64,000 bases of DNA from Przewalskia tangutica (GCA_029844215.1 CM056728.1:56707789-56771788); one strand, 5' to 3'. Shown: positions 1 through 11,165, counted from the stretch's first letter. Notes: generated from the sequence alone by a model not told the origin. Program-made: numbers and translations.

Positions 1-2179
1 AATCCCCCTAACTTCTTATTAGCCTTATTCATACACACTCTCATTTTAGTTTACTTAAGGCACTAACATGTCATTATAGAAATGCGGGAATCTAACCCAA
101 AGTACTACGTACTCCTACTCTTTTAAAATGACTCATTTTCATATAAAACTTCCAAGATACTAATAACCGTAGTATCAAGTCATATCTACTTTTTAAGACA
201 AGTCACAATACCTTTTAGAAAATACATTTATAGGCCTCTAAATCAAGTGACTTCTTTCTTTTAAAACCTTAAGCAATTGATGCCTTTAAATCAATTTGCC
301 TTTCATTATTTCAAGTCATTTATCATTACTTACATTACTTAGAGTAAACCACTCTTTTAACTTTCCATAAAGCTATTATAACCGACTCCCTATAAAGCTG
401 TTATACTAGCTTTATACCTTAGATACTTACATTTTTCTTTATAACCCAGAGACTTAAACTTTCCAACAAAACAAGTATCATATAGTTTCAAAATACTTTA
501 AGTCTCTTAACTTTAGTAATCAAGTTTCTTAACTTTAGAATAGCTCAAGGGATCTATACTTTCCAAATCAAGTATTCTATACATTTTCAAGTCAAGAAAT
601 CCTTGTCTACCTTATTAGAATAAACCATTCTTTTTTTTTACTTTCCATAAGGTTATTAACCCACCTTATGCTTTCGAAACCAAGGCATTTCTATCCTTTA
701 AAAACGAGTGAGTTAATTCTCTAACTCAACCAACTTGAAAAAAAATAAGTCAAGGCTATCAAATGAACTAAATCCATTCAAATCGCGTACGTATACCGTA
801 CTATACGTTTACAACTATTCATGCTCAAGAGATAAGAAAGTTTCACATACCTCTTCGGTTCAATCCACTTGCTAAGTCCAATATGTCGTACGTAGTATGT
901 CAACCTATAATGACCATAATACGTTTATTAACTTCTAGCTTCAAACGTAGAATATTCTAAGTGCAAAGTCACTAAATTCTACGGAAAATCGGACAACACT
1001 TCCTTTGTTTCTACATACTTTTCCACCCTTTTCAAGGTCTGAAATCAATAACCAAACGCCATATTTAAGGCTCAACAATTCAGTTAACCAAAGGGGATTA
1101 CACGCCTTAACAGGACGTGTAAAATTCTGCCCCACAATTAACATAAAACTATCCAACAACTTAAGTCTTTCTCGGCTACAATCAATGCCGCAATAATATC
1201 CATTCCTTTCAATTCCTTTTTCAAACCAATTTGTTATTCTTAACATGTTATATACATACTAACAACTATAAATCCTTTCTTCCTTAACATGTGATGATAA
1301 TCACTATCGACCAAATTGTATTTCAACATTATTGGCTAACTTGTCCATTTTCGGTTTTTAACATGTATATCATGATCCAAATCTTTTTCAAACCTCAATC
1401 TATATACCACATGCTCATTTCTTAACTACTATTATAGTTAATCTTCAATCATAAAAAGAAGGTGAAGATTTTACCTCAATAAGACCTCTTTCCGAAATTG
1501 TTCTTCACGTTAGAGTCACCTCTACGAACCCCCTACCAGCTTGTCAACATATATCCTTCTTGTCGCCTTTCCAAAATATCATCACACAAGGCATAGTTTT
1601 TTTTAAATTTTTAGAGAGAAGGGAAGAGCAATTTCTTTAGGGAATCCTTTGCAAATGACCAAGTCTTCAAGACTTGGTCCTAAAATAAGACCCTCTCTTG
1701 GTCAAAAGATGGGAGGGACACTTGTCGCCCTCCCATGGGCCTTTTACAAAATATCTTCTGATTTTTCCCCATTTTTCGCGGAAAATCTCGCCTTGGCGCC
1801 GCGGCCCTGCAGCTGGCGCCGCGGCGCTGTAACTTCAGAAAGGTTCAGGTCTTTGGTAGCTGCAGCCAATGATCGGTGCAGCGGTCTTTGTGGCGCTCGG
1901 AACATTTTTCCTACTCTTACGCGGCTGATCCGCAACGTCCATAACTTCTTACGCCGATGTCCAATCGACGAGCGGTTTGTTGTGTTGGAAACTATGCTCA
2001 ATGAACTTCATATTAGGCTTTCGAAACACCTAAAATCTCCTAATGAACTAGGAGATATACCGCTCCAAAGTTGACTGAAAATCTGCCTACAACATTTGCC
2101 AACTTATCTTTCCAAATTTCAAACCTTATCTCCTTTTGGACGTTCTTACCTTATCCTCTTGAATTTACGGGGTGTAACA
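1..2179 (-). repeat. Right-hand part of a chromovirus LTR (J), left edge outside the window
   Basis: Minus-strand LTR ending in the family terminus GGGGTGTAACA at 2169-2179. Positions 1 to about 1440 match the LTR of T3 (56627 to about 57800), including the donor-like block cacatacctc at 844-853. Positions about 1920-2090 instead match solo LTR S3 (about 61100-61260), so this LTR is a mosaic. A second donor-like site, ttacctc, lies at 1471-1477. Right flank is GTTAT. No open gene is present. Whether it is a solo LTR or one end of a full element cannot be told because the left end is cut off. Confidence 0.85.
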
Positions 2180-2300
2180 GTTATGTTGCCAAGTTGTGGC
2201 ACAATTGGTATGTAGGGGTTGTAAAAGGAAACTATGGCACTACCTGTTAGATTGACTCCGAAAGAACATTCGGGGACGAATGTTTCTATGGGGGGAAGAA
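2180..2300 (+). other. 3' untranslated end and polypurine tract of a plus-strand element (K)
   Basis: The reverse complement of the T4 3' untranslated region (3215-3340) aligns here: both carry GTGGCA followed by AATTGGT, then the ACATTCGGG/GACGAATGTTTCTA block. It ends in a purine run (TGGGGGGAAGAA, 2289-2300) directly before an LTR start. The orientation is opposite to almost everything else in the window. Confidence 0.75.
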
Positions 2301-2487
2301 TGTTACACCCCGTAATTCCAGGTCATGTATTATAGAACGTACGAAAGGAAATAAGATTAGAATTTGGAAAGATAAGTTGATAGAATGTTTTTGGACAGAT
2401 TTTCAGTCAACTTTGGAGTGGTATATCTCCTAGTATATAAGGAGTTTTTAGGTGTTTCAAAGGCCTAGTATGAAGTTCATTGAGTCT
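2301..2487 (+). repeat. Truncated 3' LTR start of element K
   Basis: Starts TGTTACACCCCGTAATTCC directly after the polypurine tract. It matches the reverse complement of 1980-2179 over nearly its whole length (shared stretches include AGATTTTCAGTCAACTTTGGAG and GGTATATCTCCTAGT), so the two LTR ends form an inverted pair around a 121-bp spacer. Homology stops at about 2487, where T4 LTR sequence begins without any LTR terminus. Confidence 0.75.
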
Positions 2488-2706
2488 ACGACTATTGGAA
2501 TAAAGTAGTATTTCCGGGCTCTTATGTTGGGATTACTTTAGAATACCACTAGGGATACTAGGCTAAGGTATTTGGGATAACAACAACACTAGAAGAATTT
2601 TTCTACACAAAGGGGGAGTTTGGACGAGAACTACACTAAGGAGGGAGTATATTTTTGCCTTGGAAACTCTTAAGTGTGGATGAAATAAGTCTTGCAAACA
2701 AGGGGG

Positions 2707-2714
2707 TATTTATA
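2707..2714 (-). promoter_or_regulatory. LTR TATA box (T4 left LTR)
   Basis: TATAAATA on the minus strand followed by a C run, about 500 bases inside the LTR start. The same box is at the same place in the other E-type LTRs. Confidence 0.6.
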
Positions 2715-2883
2715 GGCCAACCAATGGCTAGGATCAAAGCAAGTGTAAGGTGTAGATTGGGGACATGTGTGTGTGGGTTCTACCAACCACATGTCCACCA
2801 CAAAAATGGGACAAGTGGCTTGCCACTTGTCCACCAAAAACGCCGAGACAACATCCATCACCATCGGCCAACATGGACACATG

Positions 2884-2905
2884 GGGGTGACACGTGTCGC
2901 CCCTG
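2884..2905. promoter_or_regulatory. U3 palindrome with G-box core (T4 left LTR)
   Basis: Near-perfect palindrome around GACACGTGTC, about 170 bases upstream of the TATA box. CACGTG is a known plant bZIP/bHLH binding core. Its use here is inferred from conservation among LTRs. Confidence 0.5.
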
Positions 2906-3214
2906 CGTCAAAATATTTCATCTTCGAAAATATTCGTAAAGCCAAAAATCCGAAAATAAAGTGGGCCCTACAAACCGTAAATTTTCCGTGGGCCCACGTG
3001 ACCAATTCGGAAATAAAATTCCATAATCCTCTAATATTCCAAAAAGTCCGAATACCAAATCTGGGAATCCAATTCCCATTAACGAACCTTTTTCCTTCAC
3101 AAAATCCGGAAACTTTTCCGTCGAAAAATCACATCTTTCTTCCTTTCCAATTTTTATGTCGTATTCTCGTACGTACGTCCTCATATACATACTCTGGAAA
3201 TTCGGGGTGTAACA

Positions 3215-3228
3215 TTCTTCCCCCCTTA
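3215..3228 (-). other. Polypurine tract of T4
   Basis: Minus-strand TAAGGGGGGAAGAA directly abutting the LTR start TGTTACACC; site of plus-strand priming in Ty3/gypsy reverse transcription. Confidence 0.8.
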
Positions 3229-3609
3229 GAAACATTCGTCCCGAATGTTCCTTCTAAGTCTCCAAACATTCCTGTGCCGGTATAGTCTTCCCTACTGTAC
3301 TTACGAAACCAATTATGCCACACATGACCATAATACAACATACGCGCAAACACTCACATCCAAGCCAACGAAGAATCATCTCTAAAGCGTATAACAATAC
3401 TATTAGCTCCACCCATGATCCAAAGGATACTTTCTTCACACCTTTACTTTATAAAAAGGACACTTCCATCTTCTTAACACATCTTCGCCTCTTTTCTTAC
3501 TCGTCGTACCCTCCTCGAACACTCGAACTCTTCCTAATATACGTACCACATTTCTGTCATTGCTTCAGTTTTCAAAAAAAATCTCGGGGTTACTATCTCC
3601 AACTTGGTC
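3229..3609 (-). other. T4 3' untranslated region (left part)
   Basis: Non-coding stretch shared with the 3' regions of T5 (10503 onward), T7 (28122 onward) and T8 (50878 onward), for example the ACATTCGTCCCGAATGTTCC block and the CTCGTCGTAC block. No gene is seen. T5 inserted just after it. Confidence 0.7.
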
Positions 3610-4289
3610 ATCATTGTCACGACCCAAACCCGGGCCCGTGACTGGTGCCTTACCCCGGGCACCCAAGTAGCCATACATCAGAGTAATCAGCGGAATATAA
3701 AACAAGACATGAATAAAGTGAATTGAAAAAGCGATTATCGAGAAAACTTGCCTTGCGGCATATATATAAATCAACTAGAACGATTTACATCCCTTTTTAC
3801 AATTACGCCCACGCGATTACTACGGACCTCTAAGAATGATACGACAACAATGGCGGACGGGGCCCGCCATACCACGCGAATGTAAGTACCTACTACGACG
3901 GGGACTATACGTGATAAGCTACGGAGGAACGGAGCTTCCCAAACGCTGTGACCCTAAGAGCGAGGATCAACGGCGGTGTACCTTTACTGCGGCATGACGC
4001 GGCCCGAAGGAGGTCGATCTGCAGTACAGTATGTGGCGAAAATCGTAAATGAAATCATAGTAGTCTATATAAAGCGGGAGACATGTATGATCACCAAACT
4101 ACGATTCCTGATAAATAAGCGATCATGTCAAGTCGTGGACTCACGCCGCCAAAGCCATCACTCAAATATAACTATGGGTCTCACGCCATAACATAAACAA
4201 GAGCGAAATGGATATACTATAACCGGTCTTTTCTAGGCCGCTAATGATCGAGCAAGGCCAATCGCCCATAGTATCATTATGCGTGCCTA

Positions 4290-4545
4290 ATCCTCGACTT
4301 CCGCGACCGCATAGGTCACACATAGACCGCATAGATCGTATAGACCGCGTCGGGGTAGCTAACCCGGTACCCTCACGGACTCCGCAGCCGCATAGTCTCG
4401 ATAGACCGCATAGTCATCACACAGGACCGCATAGGCATCCCCGTCGAGATAAAACACCCGGAATGATCAATCCTGGAGCATACCGCTGCTCCGCATAGTC
4501 ACATAGACCGCATAGGCCGTATACACCCGCATCAAGGGTGGAAAG
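4290..4545. repeat. CCGCATAG-rich minisatellite zone in LTR
   Basis: Irregular direct repeats of CCGCATAGNC/AGACCGCATAG with GC-rich palindromic pieces. The same zone is in T6, T7, T4 and T8 LTRs but is replaced by other minisatellites in S1 and S2. Confidence 0.6.
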
Positions 4546-7237
4546 CCCTCGGTATAACGATCGAGGGTATGTGATATAATATGATCAACGGGCTTAAAAT
4601 TTTAACAACGTAAGCACAACAAGAATATCACAAGATACTAACACACGTAGCATCCTAACATGGTTACTTATCAAATCGACAAGAAAGTATTACAAGGCTA
4701 TCACAAACCAATACAATCAAGTTCTTCACACAAGGTACTTTCTACTTTATGTTAACAAGTTCGGGAATTTATCCCCAAAGTACTTCATACATTAACTTTT
4801 TAAAAGATCCGTTTCTTTCACAAAAGTCACGCAATACCCGTAGTATAAAAATAGAGTGACTATCTTTTAAGTAAACCAAAACACTTCCCTTTATAAAATC
4901 AAGTAACAACATTATTTTCCAAACGTTCAAGTTTGCCTAATTTCAGATGCTCCAGTTTCTCATTTTCGAAAGGTTTCGTAGTTCATAGTTTTACTCACTT
5001 AATGATATAATTCTTCTTTAAAACGATTTGAGAAACATATGCCTTATATGTGAGTAGGTTATTCTTGTTTATAACAATCTTATTACAGCAGCCATGATCT
5101 AGGAAATATCATTTTGTCTCATCTTAGCTTCTATGCAGATGGAGGTTTCTACTGGTTTTAATAATACATTAATTAGTCAGTACATTTCCCTTTATTAACG
5201 TTTGCAGTGGTTTGTTCGATACTTATTCTGATTTCCGAAATCAGTAAAACATTAATCCTTTTAAAAACCAAGTACTCATTACTCACGAATGAGGTTTCAC
5301 ACCTTTTAACAAAACTCATATTAATTCAATTAAGTCAAGTCTCTTATCTTTTAAGATCAAGTCTCTTAACTTTTTAAAATCAATAAACCATTCATTTTAT
5401 CTCTCTTAAGCCGTTATACCTAACTTCCCATAAAGCTAGTATAACTCTTAAGCTTTTAAAACCAAGTATTACTCTTCTTTTAAAAAGGTTTCTTAATTCT
5501 CTTGAAATACTTCAAGATTCTTATTATTCAGGCTTAAGTCAAAAGACATTGCCGTAATTATTATTCAATTAACACACGTACGTCTACCGTACTATATATA
5601 TATTTAAAATATCATGCTCAAGAGTATAGGAAGAATCACATACCTCGCGACGATTATCGACTATTAGCAAAATTCTCCACGGCTATAACCCGGCTAGCCT
5701 TGTCCACCTTTCAAGTAGAACACGCTACTTGCAGAACTTTCAACCTATAAAGGTTATACGAGTCTATCAAAGTCTAGACTACTCGGTAGAATATTCTAAG
5801 CGGTAGGTTCTCTATTCTACGGAAAAATCGGGCAGCACTTCCCTACCCGCTAAGCTACACAAGTCTACTGTAAATACAGTCCTATGTAAGTACAGTTTAA
5901 TCCTTCTTCTTTAATACTCTTCTATTACAGTTCAACTCTCTTCTATGAATCTTATATTCATTTCTACTACTACAGTATGTAATTTCTAATTACAATAAGG
6001 ACAAGGGTATTTACCTCGATAAGCCCAATATTATCCAATGTTTAATGTCGATCCTGAGCAACGTTTAGCTCCTACTCCGGGCGCTCCAACCCGCTCCAAA
6101 CAACCCTTAGAAGTTCTACGCAACTTCTTCTTAATACTTCAAACGGCTATGAAGATTTCCTTAGGGTTGTGTTTTGTGACTGAAGGGAAGTATAATAGTA
6201 TTTCTGGGCTTTTCGTATAAGTGTAACCTTGGAATACTACAAGGTATTTAGGCCAAGGTATTTTGGTATAGTAACAATACTTGGAGAGTATTTCTACCAA
6301 GAGGGGGGTGTATTTTATGAAAACAACTCAAGGTAGGGGGGGTTACCCCTCGGCTAGCACCCCTAGGAGGGGGGGATACTTTCGGCCAAGGGGGAGGGGC
6401 TCTCGGCCAAGGGGCCTCACCAAGGGGGGGGAGGCTAGGACGAGAACTTCAACACAAAAAGGGGGGGGGGGGAAGAGCTTTCAAGACTTAGCACAATTTT
6501 TGGATGAAGAAGTTGTCACGACCCGAACCCGGGCCCGTGACTGGTGCCTTACCCCGGGCACCCTAGTGATACAACATCAGAGAAAAACCAGCGGAAATAA
6601 AAACTTAAAAATTCAAATAGACATGGATCAAGATGAAAGAAAATAGGCCAACCAAAACGGTCGCCTTTCAGCATATATATATACATAGACATTTGAACAG
6701 TTACTATCCTTACAACCCGCCCTTGATTACTCTGGACCTCTAAGATTTATATAACAACTATGACGGGACGGGGCCGCCATACCCACGAATGTACAAGAAC
6801 CTCAGACATCGTGGTAACATAACAAAGATAAGCATCAGAAGGAACGGAGCTTCAATCTGTTGAAAGGTGATCCTAAAAGTGGGGATCGGCGGTAGATGTA
6901 ACTCTACTGCGGCATGAACGCAGCCCGAAGGAGGTCGATCAACAGTACCAAGTATGTGAAATCGTAAATCGTAAATGAAATCATAATAGTCTATATAAAG
7001 CGGGAGACATGTATGATAACCAAACTACGACACATGACATATAACCAAATCATATCAAGTCGGGGACTCACGCTCCAAATCATCACTCGTGCGTGGAATT
7101 CCTTATCGCTGCCGCGATCTATGATATAACAACACCAGGAGTATACATGAACACCGGTCCCACTGTCTCATAAAAACCGTGCGGGGCAAGTATAACTACC
7201 AGATCCGACCGTACGATATCTTGTACAACCATATCAT

Positions 7238-7578
7238 GAAGGCGACACGTGGCAAGTCTGATAGCCTCGCGACTCGCTGCGCCACGTGGCGGCGGGGGCA
7301 AGTGAATCGCCACGCACTGATCACAACCGTAAGTCACGGCTCCATCCAAACACCGACTCGCGAAGGCGACACGTGGCGGTGCAATAACCTATACGAGATC
7401 CACTGCGTCCGTGGCGGCGGGGGCAAGTAAACAGCTACGCGCGATCACAACCGTAAGTCACGATGCCGCGCGAAGGCGACACGTGGCGGTGCGATAACCT
7501 ATACCAGATCCACCGCGTCACGTGGCGGCGGGGCAAATAAGCAGCTACGCACCGATCACAACCGTAAATCACGATGCC
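7238..7578. repeat. Tandem array of about 110-bp units, S1 LTR
   Basis: Three units begin with GAAGGCGACACGTGGC at 7238, 7362 and 7472, each followed by a CACGTGGCGGCGGGG block and a GATCACAACCGTAA block. It is GC-rich against an AT-rich background. Confidence 0.8.
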
Positions 7579-7766
7579 GCCATAATAACCATAATGGTCA
7601 CATGTCCACATCATCGGTGTAGGCATGCCCATGTAATAATAATAATGGGCGTGCGTGGAATCTTCCGTCACGCGATGCGTCAAGTAAGTTCTCAACAAGT
7701 CAACCGGCCCTCCATCGAGAGACGCGGTAGTATAAAAACACAATTCTTGCATAACAAAGGCTATCA

Positions 7767-7841
7767 CAACAAGCATAGGCAAGTTACACAACAACAAGCA
7801 TAGGCAAGTTACACAACAACAAGCATAGGCAAGTTATACAC
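7767..7841. repeat. 25-bp tandem repeat, three copies
   Basis: The unit begins CAACAAGCATAGGCAAG; two copies are identical and the third diverges at its end. Confidence 0.85.
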
Positions 7842-9632
7842 AACTCAAGGTACTTTCATTTTATATCAAAGGCCGGGTTTTAACCCTAAAGTACTACGTA
7901 CGTTAAACTCTCTTTTTAAAAGATTCATTTCTTTTACAAAGGTCACTCGATACCCGAAGTATAAAATAGAGTGACTCACAATTTTAAGTAAACCAGAACA
8001 CCTTCTTTTTAAAATCAAGTAACAACATTTTTTTCCTAAAGTTCCAGTTTGCCTAATTTCGGTTACTCGAGTCCCATTTTGAAAGATTTCATAGTTCATA
8101 GTCTTAATCACGTAACTCCTTTTTTTAGAACAATTGAGTAATATATGTCTTATGTGTGAGTCGGTTATTCTTGTTTATATCAATCTTCTTAAGCAGCCAT
8201 GATCTAGAAAATGTAATATCATTTTGTCTTATCTTAGCTTCTATGCAGATGGAGGTTTCTACTGGTTTTACCAATAATACTTCATTAGTCAAATACATTT
8301 TCCTTTATTAACGCTGCAGTGGTTTGTTCGATAATTGTTCTCATTTCTGAAATCCATATAACATTCTTAAGCCATTATACCTAACTTCCCATAAAGCTAG
8401 TATAACTCTTAAGTTTTCAAAAACCAAGTAATACTCTTCTTTGAAAATGATTCATAAATCCTTTGAAATACTTCAAGTTCTTTATTATCACATATCAAGC
8501 CAGTTATAAGTCAAACCATTTTCTTACCTACATAAAGTTGTTATAACCAACTTCCCATAAAGCCGTTATAACACTTTATGTTTAAAACCAACCAATTCAT
8601 TTCACACATGTACGTCTACCGTACTACATAGTTATACACATATCATGCTAGAAAAGGATAGGAAGAGGTTCACATACCTCGCGACGATTATCGACTAGTA
8701 GCAAAACGCTCCAAGTCCCTCAAACTGTCTGCTACACCTTAAGCCAGTAGATCACGCCATACGTAGCACTTCAACCTATAAAGGCCACAAGGCGCCTATT
8801 AACATCTAGATCTCATCTTAGAATATTCTACAGAAAATTCGGCGCCTCCGCATGACAGCGTAAATCTCCTCTCTATCGAGGCTACCAAGCCAACCGGGGT
8901 TTACACGTCTAACGGGCGTGTACAATTCTACTTCACGGTAATACTATAAGTCTCTTGTAATCTGATCTATGTAATTACTGATTGATTTACTTCTTTATTC
9001 TTCAGCTTAAGTCAAAAGACATTGCCATGAAAACTACGTTGATTCCTTTTCAATATTCATTCTATATATAGTATACTTCAACTATATATTCTAACAATCA
9101 TGTAATTTCCAATTACAATAGGGGGACAAGATATTTACCTCTATAAGCCCAAAATTATTCAAGTTTAATGTCGCTCCTGAGCAAGGTTTAGCTCCTACTC
9201 TGTGCGCTCCAATTCGCTCCAAGAAACCCTTAGAAGGTCTACGCAACTTCTACTTATAACTTCAACTACGGGTGAAGATTTTCCCTTAGGGTTTCATTTA
9301 GTGGCTAAAGGAAAGTATAATCGTATTTTCCGGGTTTTTCGTATAGAGGGTACTTTGGAAAGTATTACAAGGTATATGGGCTAAGGTATTTTGGGCATTA
9401 CAACAATACTTGGAGAAGTATTTCTCAACCAAGGGGGGTAGTATTTCGACTAGCAACTAGGCTAGGGGGAGGGGGGTATTCTCGTGAGGGCCTCCCGAGA
9501 GGAGGAGGTGTTTCGGCTAGGCTACCACAAAGGGGGAGGGGGTGTGGCGGACGAGAGCACAAGAGGGAGAGGGAGGGTTTTTGCCTTAGAAGTTTTCAAG
9601 TGAGGATGAAGAAAGTCTTCAACTTAGGGGAG

Positions 9633-9640
9633 TATTTATA
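9633..9640 (-). promoter_or_regulatory. LTR TATA box (S1)
   Basis: Minus-strand TATAAATA, about 410 bases inside the LTR start, as in the other LTRs. Confidence 0.6.
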
Positions 9641-9811
9641 GGCTAACCAAAGGCCAAGCAATGGCCAAGATGAAGCCAAGTGCATAGCAAGTGTAAGGCC
9701 AAGATTACGGCAAGTGTACCTTATCCATCTACCACCAAAATATCCTACCTAACCCTTGACCACAAAAATGCAACAAAAACGTGCCAAGGAAAGCCCTCTT
9801 TGCCGTCCATT

Positions 9812-9833
9812 GAGGGTGACAAGTGTCACCCTC
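9812..9833. promoter_or_regulatory. U3 palindrome (S1)
   Basis: Perfect 10-base arms GAGGGTGACA and TGTCACCCTC separated by AG, about 170 bases upstream of the TATA box. Confidence 0.55.
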
Positions 9834-10070
9834 CCGTTGGTCCAAAATATTTCGTCTCTCGGAAAAATCCGCAAAAATTATTAATGACATAGCCGGAATT
9901 TTCCCTACGTAAGCTGTGGAAACGTTTCGTCGGAAAACGACTCTTTTAGATAGGTGTGCACAATTTCGTCCAAAGTGCCTAACTTTAAGGCTAAACTTTT
10001 ATACGTACGCCCTCACGTACATACTCTGGAAATACGGGGTATAACAGAAGTCTTCAAAGGGGGGGGGGGG

Positions 10071-10078
10071 TATTTATA
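10071..10078 (-). promoter_or_regulatory. LTR TATA box (T5 left LTR)
   Basis: Minus-strand TATAAATA followed by a run of ten or more C. Confidence 0.6.
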
Positions 10079-10488
10079 GGTCAAGCAATGGCCAACCAAT
10101 GGCCAAGATCATGCCAAGTGCAAGGCAAGTGTAGGGTCAAGATTCATCCATGTGTACCTTATCCATCTACCACACAAATATCACAAAATATCCTACCAAC
10201 TCTCACTCTCCAAATCGTCCAATGCCGCCCCACACGTCCACCAATGAGAGGGTGCCAAGTGTTGCCCTCTCGTTGGTCCAAAACATTTCGTCTCTCGGAA
10301 AAATCCGCAAAAAATATAAATGACATAGCCGGAATTTTCCCTTCGCAAGTCTTGTAAAACGTTTCGTCGAAAAACGATTCTAATCGGGTGTTGTTCACAA
10401 AAAAAAAATTCGAACCTTGCCTACTTTAAGCTTCAAACTTTTCTACGTACGTCCTCACGTACATACTCTGGAAATACGGGGTATAACA

Positions 10489-10502
10489 TTCTCCCCTCCT
10501 TA
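10489..10502 (-). other. Polypurine tract of T5
   Basis: Minus-strand TAAGGAGGGGAGAA directly before the LTR start TGTTATACCCCG. Confidence 0.8.
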
Positions 10503-10839
10503 GAAACATTCGTCCCGAATGTTCCTTCTAAGTCTCAAAACAAACAGGCGCCAGTATAGTCTTCACTGCTATACTTACGAAAACAACCATGCCACACCTG
10601 GCCACAACCCAACAAGCGCAAATACTTACCTCCAAGTCTACGAGGAATCACCTCCATCACTACAAAAACTCCCACCCGAGGTCTAAAATATACTCCCTTC
10701 GCACCTTCACTTTACAAAAGAAATGATCACATATGTGCTCGCAATACATGCTCACTTCTTCCCTTACGCGTCGTACCCTTCTCGTACACTCGAACTCTTT
10801 CTCATAACTTACCACATTTCTGTTGAACAAGTATAAACC
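10503..10839 (-). other. T5 3' untranslated region
   Basis: Non-coding sequence shared with the 3' regions of T4, T7 and T8. No gene is seen. Confidence 0.65.
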
Positions 10840-11165
10840 AACTATCTGAACCTTGCCAACATCGAACCAATCGACCGGCAACTTACACTTCCGCCCCTAC
10901 AAGGCTTCATAAGGCGACATCCGAAAACTGAAATGGTAGCTATAAAACACTCCCTCAACAGGAGACAACAATCCTCACAACTACCCCTGAAATCCAAACA
11001 CTGGCCCGAGGGCGAATGCGATTCTGAGACTCACCTGAGTTCCTAACCCTGCCTGGTAAAACCTCCAGAAAAAGCAGTAGTACCCTGGGCTCCACTGTCT
11101 GTCATAAGGTGAAGGTAGGCACCCCGTGCAGCCTTACAACCTTTCTGATATAACATCACTGCCAA
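10840..11165 (-). pseudogene. Integrase remnant of T5
   Basis: The minus strand encodes a decayed version of the end of the IN core: PVDWFDVGKVQIVG at about 10820-10880 corresponds to PIGWFDVGEVQLVG in T6, and traces of the preceding core lie to the right, with several frame changes. The piece joins directly to the non-pol module at about 11165, at the point where T4 shows the IN motif SVRTTYSAE. It is not functional. Confidence 0.7.

Larger units (their letters stand above)
2488..3214 (-). repeat. T4 3' LTR, truncated (U3 end only)
   Basis: Matches about 43863-44609 of the right T4 LTR with few differences and ends GGGGTGTAACA before the polypurine tract. About 2.7 kb of the LTR is missing on its left side, where it meets inverted element K. 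It keeps the TATA box and the upstream palindrome. Confidence 0.85.
6514..10046 (-). mobile_element. Solo LTR S1 inside the T5 left LTR
   Basis: Complete 3.5-kb LTR from TGTCACGACCC to GGGGTATAACA, flanked on both sides by GAAGT (6509-6513 and 10047-10051). There is no interior, so the element was lost by recombination between its LTRs. It carries its own minisatellites (7238-7578 and 7767-7841), donor-like sites (8671-8680 and 9135-9141) and TATA box (9633-9640). Confidence 0.95.
3615..10488 (-). repeat. T5 3' LTR (left), split by solo LTR S1
   Basis: Starts TGTCACGACCC and ends GGGGTATAACA. Own sequence is 3615-6513 and 10052-10488. Contents from left to right: a CCGCATAG-rich repeat zone (about 4300-4540), a hairpin block (5407-5455), donor-like sites at 5637-5646 and 6011-6017, a G-rich tract (6296-6480) and the TATA box (10071-10078). 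No gene is present. Confidence 0.92.

Noticed and set aside
2180..2487. A MITE or hairpin transposon at the inverted LTR ends
   Set aside because: The arms are homologous to LTR ends and the spacer to a 3' UTR; no separate terminal repeats or TSD.
2767..3285. 172-codon plus-strand open frame and its T4 right-LTR match near 44034
   Set aside because: Lies across the LTR U3 and polypurine tract, opposite to the element strand, with no recognisable domain.
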